Shown here piece by piece: positions 1-5,055 of a stretch of DNA of 8,271 nucleotides (position 1 is its first letter; every line of letters begins with the position of its first letter). The position numbers were made by a program, and so were the translations under genes. The stretch spans positions 1 through 8,271 of the forward strand of contig JAUPVU010000076.1 of assembly GCA_030916925.1 (NCBI GenBank). Reading direction: 5' to 3'. A model generated the notes under the pieces. It was given only the letters and a program-made list of their open reading frames with translations. It was not told the origin of the DNA and did no database searches. This DNA comes from Patescibacteria group bacterium. GTDB lineage: Bacteria; Patescibacteriota; WWE3; 2-01-FULL-39-13.

Positions 1-843
1 ATAGTTACTGGTGATAAGCATATACAACAAGCAATCGAATTTGTTGCTGAAGAACACCTTCCTCAACCAATATCAGAGACTATTGTGAAATATACGGTTA
101 TTAAAGAGAACTTGTATGATCCCAAAAGCCCTGTTGAAGTTGGATTTATGCCAAGAGCAGTAAACTTTGCATCTGGTGAAAAAAAAGGTACGATGGACGT
201 CCTTCTCGTTGCAGTTCCAAAGCAATTTGTTGAGGGATATATTTATTTAATGAACAAGGTTGGCCTTGAAATTGAAGGATTAGAGCCAAATTCAACAACT
301 TCATCTCGTGTTCTATCTTATGAGCAACACGAAATACCAACAATAATTGTTGAAATTGGTTCATCCTACACCGATTTTATTTTGACAGTTGATGGATCGG
401 TACGGTTCGTTAGAACCATGAATATTGGAATTTCGACTCTGGTTAAAAGTATTTCTGAGGAATTAGGTTTAACAAAATCGCAGGCAGAAAACTATCTTTA
501 CACATACGGTCTTAATAACACTCAATTAGGTGAAAAAATTAAAGCGCCGGTTGAACCTGTATTATCAGTAATTATTCAAGAAATGCAGAAATTCCAAACT
601 TATGTTGAAGAAAGAATCAGATTTTCTAAATTAGGAGAACAGAACAAAATTAAAAGCATAGTAATCTCAGGGGGTGGTGCCGTAATACCAAATTTTGTAG
701 TTTACCTAATTAATAAGGTTGGTCAAGAAATTTCCTATGCAGATCCATGGAAACAATTAGATATTTCGAACGTCGAGCAAAAATCTTTGTTAAAGTTTTT
801 AGCCCCAATATTTACTTCTGTAGCTGGGACTATGCTAAAATAA
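1..843 (+). CDS. pilM: PilM-like type IV pilus assembly protein (5' end missing)
   Basis: The frame is open from the first base, so the gene enters from the left; 280 residues plus a TAA stop are visible, and a GTG at 85 is only an internal codon. PilM is a cytoplasmic actin-like ATPase that binds the N-terminal tail of PilN and connects the pilus motor to the inner-membrane platform. Numbering from the first visible codon, a glycine/serine phosphate-binding loop of the actin fold is seen at about 117-126 (VEIGSSYTDF), followed by a beta hairpin typical of PilM, and the adenosine-side motif at about 222-232 (ISGGGAVIPNF). The middle segment VPKQFVEGYIYLMNKVGLE also looks like PilM domain 1C. 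The gene sits 15 nt upstream of a pilN-like gene, which supports PilM over FtsA or another actin homologue. A type II secretion GspL-like role cannot be excluded. Confidence 0.87.
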   Translation: MVTGDKHIQQAIEFVAEEHLPQPISETIVKYTVIKENLYDPKSPVEVGFMPRAVNFASGEKKGTMDVLLVAVPKQFVEGYIYLMNKVGLEIEGLEPNSTTSSRVLSYEQHEIPTIIVEIGSSYTDFILTVDGSVRFVRTMNIGISTLVKSISEELGLTKSQAENYLYTYGLNNTQLGEKIKAPVEPVLSVIIQEMQKFQTYVEERIRFSKLGEQNKIKSIVISGGGAVIPNFVVYLINKVGQEISYADPWKQLDISNVEQKSLLKFLAPIFTSVAGTMLK

Positions 844-858
844 TTTAAGTAACTCAAT

Positions 859-1440
859 ATGCCTGCCCAAACTGATATAAACTTCATACCGGATTCAATC
901 GTTAAAGAGAAAAAAGTTCAATATACTAAAAAAGTAGGTACTCGTGCATCTTTGATAATAATGTTATGTGTTGCATTAGTAGCCGCAGGTTTTCTTTTTT
1001 ACAATTTAACATTAGATCGTAAAATTCATACAAATATTACAGAGACAGAAATAAAACGTAATGGGATTTCTGAATTAAAGAAATTTGGAGAAGATGGGTA
1101 TATGTTGGGTCTAAGATTAGAAAATGCTGATAATATAATAAATAATCGGGGGATTATATCTATACTTTCTTCTGAATTGTATAAACGGCTTCCCTCCAAT
1201 GTAACAATTGTTGAATGGTCATATAGTAAAGAGAAAAATTTAATGCTAAGAGGAACTGTCCCTGGCACGTATGATCCAATTGAATTGTATAAGGTAGAAC
1301 TTTTAAAGAATCCAGATGATGGAAGTTCTAATTTATTCAGTGATGTTAAGCTGAAAAATGCTACTTATGACAAAGAGAAAGGACTTGTTACCTTTGAGTT
1401 GGGAATCATGGTAAATAGTGAAGTATTAAATGGAAGATAA
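859..1440 (+). CDS. pilN: PilN-like inner-membrane pilus assembly protein
   Basis: A 193-residue bitopic membrane protein. The short cytoplasmic N-terminus carries an INFIPDSIVKEKK segment (residues 7-19), equivalent to the INLLP-type motif by which PilN docks onto PilM. One membrane helix spans about 29-50. A coiled region at about 55-95 follows, then an alpha/beta fold typical of PilN: the pattern LPSNVTIVEW at 111-120, LMLRGTVPG at 128-136, and a final strand ending in VTFELGIMV. PilN pairs with PilO in the periplasm or cell-wall space to form the platform ring. The start ATG lies 15 nt after the pilM stop with no recognisable Shine-Dalgarno sequence, and the 3' end overlaps the next gene by 11 nt, so pilM-N-O are probably one transcript. 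The assignment rests on fold pattern and gene order; overall similarity within this family is always low. Confidence 0.82.
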   Translation: MPAQTDINFIPDSIVKEKKVQYTKKVGTRASLIIMLCVALVAAGFLFYNLTLDRKIHTNITETEIKRNGISELKKFGEDGYMLGLRLENADNIINNRGIISILSSELYKRLPSNVTIVEWSYSKEKNLMLRGTVPGTYDPIELYKVELLKNPDDGSSNLFSDVKLKNATYDKEKGLVTFELGIMVNSEVLNGR

Positions 1441-2533
1441 TAATAAACAAAATTTACACGAAATTCCAAGTATGTCAGCAAATATGACTAGCCAGTTGAT
1501 GCCTCAAAATATGCCTAATAATCAAGAAAATGAGAAAATCGCAAAATCTGATGTAAGCTCGGGATACTCCGGGCTTTATAAGTCAATGAATTCTAACCCT
1601 AGCCCCGCTGTACCTCGTAGATCCAGAGGATTTAGTTTTAGCCTTGGCTTGGTTCTAAATTATATATTTCTTATTGTTTCTTTTGTGGCAACTGTATTAA
1701 TAATCGTGCTACTTATTATTCCTCAATATAATAAGTATGTTGAAAATACCGCAAAGGTAGCCGAAACAGCAGCTGAACTAGATAAAGTACTTGCACACTA
1801 TGATTATTTAAAAGGTTTGTCGGATTTACAAAGTGAAATAGAAAGTAATACGGCACTTTCTCAACGAGCTATTCCTATTGAAGAAAATATTCCGCAGTTA
1901 TTGAATCAAGTTGCGATTATTACTCGTTTGAGTGAATTAGACCTAATTAGAAATGATTTTAGTGGTGTTACGACTAATAACCTACAAGATTCTGAGCAAG
2001 AGAGCGACTCTACCAGAGCAAAAAGTATTAACATAAGAGCGCAAATTCGCGGAAATTATGCTAATTTAATATCGTTTCTTCAAAATATTGAAAGATCTCA
2101 AAGGCTACAGTCTGTCGGAGAAATTAAGGTAACGGCTTATGATCCTCCTGAAACAGAACAAGAGATCGAAATTATCGCCACCCCACAGCCAGAAAGTTCA
2201 GATGGAATTGTTACTCTAACCGAATTTACAAATCAATTGTACGAAATTAATATCACTCTAATTGGGTACTATATGAAAAACCCAGAGATAAGTGAACTTC
2301 CAATTGAAGCCTTAGTAGCTAAAGGATCTACTGACTTTGGTACGCTCTTAAATGATCTTGGACAAATGACTTATTATGATCTAGATACTTCGTTATTCGA
2401 AACACAGTTGGGGAGAGAAAAACCTTTTATAGACCCATTGCTTATGCAGGATGTAGTAGAAGAAGATATAAACGTTTTTCCAATAGAACAAGATGGTTTT
2501 CTCGAGGAGGAATCCCCCGTTATCCCATTTTAA
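1430..2533 (+). CDS. pilO: PilO-like inner-membrane pilus assembly protein, enlarged
   Basis: A 367-residue protein with three parts. Residues 1-70 are polar, rich in Asn, Ser, Met and Pro, and look disordered. A strong membrane helix runs about 72-98. A coiled-coil-like stretch (about 102-145, KVAETAAELDKVLAHYDYLK) leads to a PilO-type ferredoxin-like domain, recognisable by IPIEENIPQLLNQVAIITRLSEL and the later GNYANLISFLQNIERSQRL segment (209-226). A Pro/Glu-rich insert sits at about 238-262. After the last domain strand (about 270-282) comes an acidic 85-residue tail ending in PF. Usual PilO proteins are close to 200 residues, so both ends are extended. It starts inside the pilN 3' end (11-nt overlap), which suggests translational coupling; ATGs at codons 15 and 19 are possible later starts. 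The acidic tail might stand in for PilP, which is not visible here; that is a guess. Confidence 0.75.
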   Translation: MEDNNKQNLHEIPSMSANMTSQLMPQNMPNNQENEKIAKSDVSSGYSGLYKSMNSNPSPAVPRRSRGFSFSLGLVLNYIFLIVSFVATVLIIVLLIIPQYNKYVENTAKVAETAAELDKVLAHYDYLKGLSDLQSEIESNTALSQRAIPIEENIPQLLNQVAIITRLSELDLIRNDFSGVTTNNLQDSEQESDSTRAKSINIRAQIRGNYANLISFLQNIERSQRLQSVGEIKVTAYDPPETEQEIEIIATPQPESSDGIVTLTEFTNQLYEINITLIGYYMKNPEISELPIEALVAKGSTDFGTLLNDLGQMTYYDLDTSLFETQLGREKPFIDPLLMQDVVEEDINVFPIEQDGFLEEESPVIPF

Positions 2534-2542
2534 TTTAGTGGT

Positions 2543-2557
2543 GATTTAAAATAAATC
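2543..2557. terminator. Short AT-rich inverted repeat between convergent genes
   Basis: GATTTA-AAA-TAAATC forms a perfect 6-bp inverted repeat with a 3-nt loop, filling most of the 24-nt space between the pilO and khpA stop codons. Its position would suit a two-way terminator. The stem has only one G-C pair and no clear U-tract follows on either side, so a classical Rho-independent terminator is not supported. Confidence 0.2.
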
Positions 2558-2800
2558 TTAGTCAGCGACACGTACATCCACAAATTCTTTTTGCTTGATT
2601 GCTTTAATTCTTATTAAATTTCTTATACTTTGAATAGTATTTCCTGCTTTTCCTACAATGCTACCAATATCTTCTTTAGCGGCTTTGATTGTAAACACTT
2701 TATATGTTTTACCGAACTTCTCTTCTAACGATTCTTCAACTGTAACTTCATCTGGATTGCTTACAATGTTTTGTACTATGTATAGGATTAAATCCTTCAT
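2558..2800 (-). CDS. khpA: KhpA-like KH-domain RNA-binding protein
   Basis: An 80-residue single KH domain protein (YlqC/KhpA family). It opens with MKDLILYIVQNIVSNPDEV, typical of the family, and carries the RNA-binding GxxG loop as GKAG at 50-53 within IGSIVGKAGNTIQSIRNLI. In better-studied bacteria KhpA dimerises with KhpB and binds many RNAs, with effects on cell shape and division. The start at 2800 is chosen because it gives the family's usual length and N-terminus; the same frame continues upstream to an ATG at 2881, but that extension is Leu/Lys/Arg-rich and is the shadow of the rpsP tail. It follows rpsP after only 4 nt, the order seen in many bacteria, but here rimM and trmD do not follow and the cluster ends. 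Confidence 0.92.
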   Translation of the reverse strand: MKDLILYIVQNIVSNPDEVTVEESLEEKFGKTYKVFTIKAAKEDIGSIVGKAGNTIQSIRNLIRIKAIKQKEFVDVRVAD

Positions 2801-2804
2801 TTTA

Positions 2805-3152
2805 TTATTCTGCGGTTGGAGCTTCTGCAGTCGTAGTTTCAGCCTCAGCGACAGGAGTCGCTTCAGATTTTTCAACAACATTATCTACAGCAGCTTTGCC
2901 CTTGTTGTAAGGAGTATATTTATATAATCCTCGAACTAATTGGGATACTGCGTCGCTTGGGATTGCACCTGTTTTTATCCAGTGCTCATATCTTTCCTTA
3001 TTATATTCAAATTTAACAGGATTCTCAGATGGATTGTAATGGCCTAAGATTTCTAAAAATCCGCCATCTCTTTTCGAGCGTTTATGAGTTGCTATTATTC
3101 TGTATGCTGGGGCGTTCTTTTTTCCGCCTCTTGTAAGTCTTAAACTAACCAT
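2805..3152 (-). CDS. rpsP: 30S ribosomal protein S16 (bS16) with acidic C-terminal tail
   Basis: A 115-residue S16, a protein of the 30S body that binds 16S rRNA and helps its assembly. The conserved core is plain: LRLTRGGKKNAPAYRIIATH at 4-23, KRDGGFLEILGHYNP at 27-41, then the W58-containing segment and IPSDAVSQLVRGL at 64-76. The family core ends near residue 80. Beyond it lies a tail of about 25 residues made mostly of Glu, Ala, Thr and Pro (EKSEATPVAEAETTTAEAP), an acidic low-complexity extension of a kind found on some S16 proteins. No Shine-Dalgarno sequence precedes the ATG; instead a strong sigma70-like promoter ends 8 nt upstream, so the mRNA may be leaderless. The gene lies 33 nt after rnc and 4 nt before khpA. 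Confidence 0.97.
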   Translation of the reverse strand: MVSLRLTRGGKKNAPAYRIIATHKRSKRDGGFLEILGHYNPSENPVKFEYNKERYEHWIKTGAIPSDAVSQLVRGLYKYTPYNKGKAAVDNVVEKSEATPVAEAETTTAEAPTAE

Positions 3153-3160
3153 AGATTACT

Positions 3161-3189
3161 ATTATAATATGGACGTAGCTCTATATCAA
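3161..3189 (-). promoter_or_regulatory. Candidate sigma70-type promoter of rpsP-khpA
   Basis: On the minus strand TTGATA (3189-3184) and TATAAT (3166-3161) are separated by exactly 17 nt, one mismatch from the sigma70/SigA consensus. The -35 element overlaps the rnc stop codon TGA (3188-3186). A start point about 7 nt after the -10 box falls near 3154, one or two bases before the rpsP ATG at 3152, which predicts a leaderless or almost leaderless transcript. AT-rich DNA yields chance TATAAT boxes, but the paired elements and exact spacing make this a good candidate. Confidence 0.65.
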
Positions 3190-3884
3190 GCCATGTTCTT
3201 CTGTAGGCTTTGTAGAGCAGCCCTAGCGGCTTCTTGCTGAGCATTCCGCTTGCTAGTACCAGATCCAGAAGCAATTAGCCTATCCCTTAAGTAAGCTCCT
3301 ATAACAAAGCTCTTTTGGTGATCTGGCCCATCTTCAGTCATGACTTTGTATGTCGGTGTTATTTCGAATTCTTCCTGTGCGTACTCTTGAAATAAGCTTT
3401 TAAAATCCTTGAGTTGTCCGGTTTCTAGAATCTTTGAGATTTTATGAAAAAGCTGTTTGTCTAGATATTTTTGACAAGTTAGTACTCCTTTTTCAAGATA
3501 AATTGCTCCAAGTACCGATTCAAATGTGTTGGCTAAGAGATGACGACTTTCAGATACATTCGATTTCTCACCTTTAGAAATGAGCAAGAAATCGCCAAAT
3601 CCAAGTCTTGCAGACTCTTCTGCTAATGACTCTGTATTTACGATTCGGGATCTTAAATTGGTTAATTCCCCTTCTGCCATTTCTTTATAGTGCTCATACA
3701 AATATGCAGAGCTAAGAAATTGAAGAATTGAATCACCTAGAAATTCTAATCTTTCGTTTGATTCTAGTGTGTATTCGGATTCATTTAAGTATGATCGGTG
3801 TACGAATGCTTTTCTTAATAAATCGGGATTAGAAAATTTAACTCCAATAATTTTTTCAATTTTTTGTAGGTCCTGTATCTCCAT
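3186..3884 (-). CDS. rnc: Ribonuclease III
   Basis: A 232-residue RNase III, the usual length, that cuts double-stranded RNA and processes rRNA precursors. The endonuclease domain has the signature NERLEFLGD at 43-51, giving the metal ligands Glu47 and Asp51. The second metal motif is LLANTFESVLGAIYL at 116-130, with Glu122 at the catalytic glutamate and Asn119 where E. coli has Asp114. The C-terminal double-stranded-RNA-binding domain covers about 160-229 and ends in the SGTSKRNAQQEAARAALQSL helix. The start at 3884 lies 29 nt inside the end of nusB; no other ATG, GTG or TTG occurs before the conserved IEKIIGVKFSNPDLL segment, so the overlap appears genuine. The gene ends in TGA. NusB and RNase III both act on rRNA transcripts, so their coupling makes sense. 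Confidence 0.96.
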   Translation of the reverse strand: MEIQDLQKIEKIIGVKFSNPDLLRKAFVHRSYLNESEYTLESNERLEFLGDSILQFLSSAYLYEHYKEMAEGELTNLRSRIVNTESLAEESARLGFGDFLLISKGEKSNVSESRHLLANTFESVLGAIYLEKGVLTCQKYLDKQLFHKISKILETGQLKDFKSLFQEYAQEEFEITPTYKVMTEDGPDHQKSFVIGAYLRDRLIASGSGTSKRNAQQEAARAALQSLQKNMA

Positions 3885-4308
3885 AAATCTCTTTGGTAAC
3901 TCCTGCTAAAACTCCATTTATAAACTTTGATGACTCTGTATGGCCAAATTCTTTGGCAAGCTCTACAGCCTCATCTATTATAACTTTAACAGGTGCACTT
4001 TTATTTGAAAGCTCTAATGTAGCTATAAGTAGGATTGCTAAGTCAATTTTATACATGCTTTCTGTCTCCCATTCTTCGCTGTGTTTTTTTATTAGTGCTG
4101 TTAGGGGTAAATATTGTTTAGTCAAACCATCCAATATAAAATTTAGTGTTTTTTCGTCGTAACCTTCGATTTGTAAGGCATCAGTCGTTGTAGTGATGAT
4201 TTCATTGTCGGCACCAGTGAAATCACTTTCTCCCATATTTAAAACAGAATATACGACAGATAAAGCAATCTTTCGTGCTTGATGTCTTGGGTCAGAAGAG
4301 GTTTTCAT
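3856..4308 (-). CDS. nusB: Transcription antitermination factor NusB
   Basis: A 150-residue all-helical RNA-binding protein. NusB with NusE (S10) binds boxA in rRNA leaders and forms the antitermination complex that keeps RNA polymerase moving through rRNA operons. The basic N-terminal helix SDPRHQARKIALSVVYSVL (5-23) and the C-terminal half are typical, with YKIDLAILLIATLEL at 86-100, VKVIIDEAVELAKEFG at 107-122 and the hallmark ESSKFINGVLAGV at 125-137. The length is normal for the family. The start comes 3 nt after the rpmF stop, without a Shine-Dalgarno sequence, and the 3' end overlaps rnc by 29 nt, so translation of all three is probably linked. The stop is TGA. The short tail after the last helix (DTGPTKN) is not conserved in the family and exists within the overlap. 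Confidence 0.94.
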   Translation of the reverse strand: MKTSSDPRHQARKIALSVVYSVLNMGESDFTGADNEIITTTTDALQIEGYDEKTLNFILDGLTKQYLPLTALIKKHSEEWETESMYKIDLAILLIATLELSNKSAPVKVIIDEAVELAKEFGHTESSKFINGVLAGVTKEIYGDTGPTKN

Positions 4309-4311
4309 CTA

Positions 4312-4467
4312 TTATTTTGTGTAATTATTACAATTTTGGCAAATTGTATGAGGCTTTACGGCGGCGCCGCATTTTGGACATTTTTTCAAAGGAATAGCCT
4401 TTAGAGCATGATGTGCTCTTCGGTTGTTTTTTCTTGATTTTGATGTTTTACGTTTTGGAACTGCCAT
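4312..4467 (-). CDS. rpmF: 50S ribosomal protein L32 (bL32), zinc-ribbon form
   Basis: A 51-codon gene. The product begins MAVPKRKTSKSRKNNRRAHH, the classic L32 opening (MAVPK.K.S..r...RR.h), and has a zinc-ribbon with two cysteine pairs, CPKC at 30-33 and CQNC at 43-46, so it is the zinc-binding form of L32. L32 sits on the 50S subunit near the L22 and peptidyl transferase region. In many bacteria rpmF follows a YceD/DUF177 gene and precedes plsX; neither is here, and it is instead placed between rsmD and nusB. The upstream junction is 15 nt and holds part of a candidate extended -10 promoter. An AGG occurs 4 nt before the ATG, too close for a good ribosome-binding site. A GC-only palindrome lies inside the gene at 4361-4370. 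Confidence 0.96.
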   Translation of the reverse strand: MAVPKRKTSKSRKNNRRAHHALKAIPLKKCPKCGAAVKPHTICQNCNNYTK

Positions 4468-4481
4468 AACCTGTAAATCAT

Positions 4482-4509
4482 ATTATATCAGCTTAATAAA
4501 ATCAATCAT
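4482..4509 (-). promoter_or_regulatory. Candidate extended -10 promoter for rpmF-nusB-rnc
   Basis: On the minus strand TGATATAAT (4490-4482) matches the extended -10 consensus TGnTATAAT. A poor -35-like ATGATT lies 16 nt further upstream (4509-4504); extended -10 promoters often do without a good one. The -10 box overlaps the rsmD stop codon TAA (4485-4483). A start point 7 nt downstream would fall near 4475, giving a leader of about 8 nt before the rpmF ATG at 4467, again too short for a Shine-Dalgarno site. Confidence 0.45.
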
Positions 4510-5055
4510 AGTAAGGCCATATGATCTAGAATCTTCGATGATTAGTGCTGGATTTATGTTTGATATATTAAGTGATATGTTTTTATCTCTAAAAAAGACT
4601 AATGCACTGTCTTTATGCATTAATTGGTTAATATTTTTGATTAAATGTGTGTTATGGCTATCGTAAGGCGGATCCAAGAATATGATGTCGTAATGTTCCA
4701 TGTCGTTCGATACAAAGTCTAGGGAGTCTTTTCTAATGATTTCGTACTTATTGGCTGGTTTATCAATTTGAAATTTTTGAAAAGCGTTGAGAATATTACT
4801 CTCGATGATCTTACAAGCCACGCCACTTATTTCCACAAATTTAACGTGTGAAGCTCCCCTACTTAGTGCTTCTATTCCTAGATTTCCACTTCCAGCAAAT
4901 AAATCGAGGCATTTAGCTTCGGTGAGGTGACCGGCTAATTTGGAAAAAACCGCAAGTTTTACAACCTCTTTTACAGGTTTAGTCATAGGTCCGACATCTA
5001 ACTTGTAATTCTTAAAATGTCCGCTAGTTATTCGTAATGTTAGTTTATTGGTCAT
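4483..5055 (-). CDS. rsmD: 16S rRNA (guanine966-N2)-methyltransferase RsmD-like
   Basis: A 190-residue class I SAM-dependent methyltransferase, the usual size for RsmD, which methylates N2 of G966 in 16S rRNA during 30S assembly. The N-terminus LRITSGHFKNYKL (7-19) matches the RI.sG..kg..L opening of RsmD. The SAM-binding motif is LDLFAGSGNLGIEALSRGA at 50-68, and the catalytic motif IV is LDPPY at 127-131, typical of N2-guanine methyltransferases. The segment that in most RsmD proteins reads RPT..RVREALF is altered here to TKPVKEVVKLAVF (25-37), without the usual arginines. The gene begins 11 nt inside the end of recG, a pairing found in many bacteria; coaD, often the next gene, is absent. 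Confidence 0.9.
   Translation of the reverse strand: MTNKLTLRITSGHFKNYKLDVGPMTKPVKEVVKLAVFSKLAGHLTEAKCLDLFAGSGNLGIEALSRGASHVKFVEISGVACKIIESNILNAFQKFQIDKPANKYEIIRKDSLDFVSNDMEHYDIIFLDPPYDSHNTHLIKNINQLMHKDSALVFFRDKNISLNISNINPALIIEDSRSYGLTMIDFIKLI

Noticed and set aside
85..843. Treating GTG at 85 as the pilM start
   Set aside because: The frame is open back to base 1 and a PilM needs more N-terminal sequence, so the gene is cut by the window edge.
2801..2881. Extending khpA upstream to an ATG at 2881 (27 more residues)
   Set aside because: The extension is Leu/Lys/Arg-rich, overlaps the rpsP tail out of frame and has no counterpart in the KhpA family; the start at 2800 gives a normal 80-residue protein.
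3186..3188. UGA recoding (glycine code of Gracilibacteria/Absconditabacteria)
   Set aside because: TGA ends both rnc and nusB at the expected family lengths and no gene contains an internal in-frame TGA.
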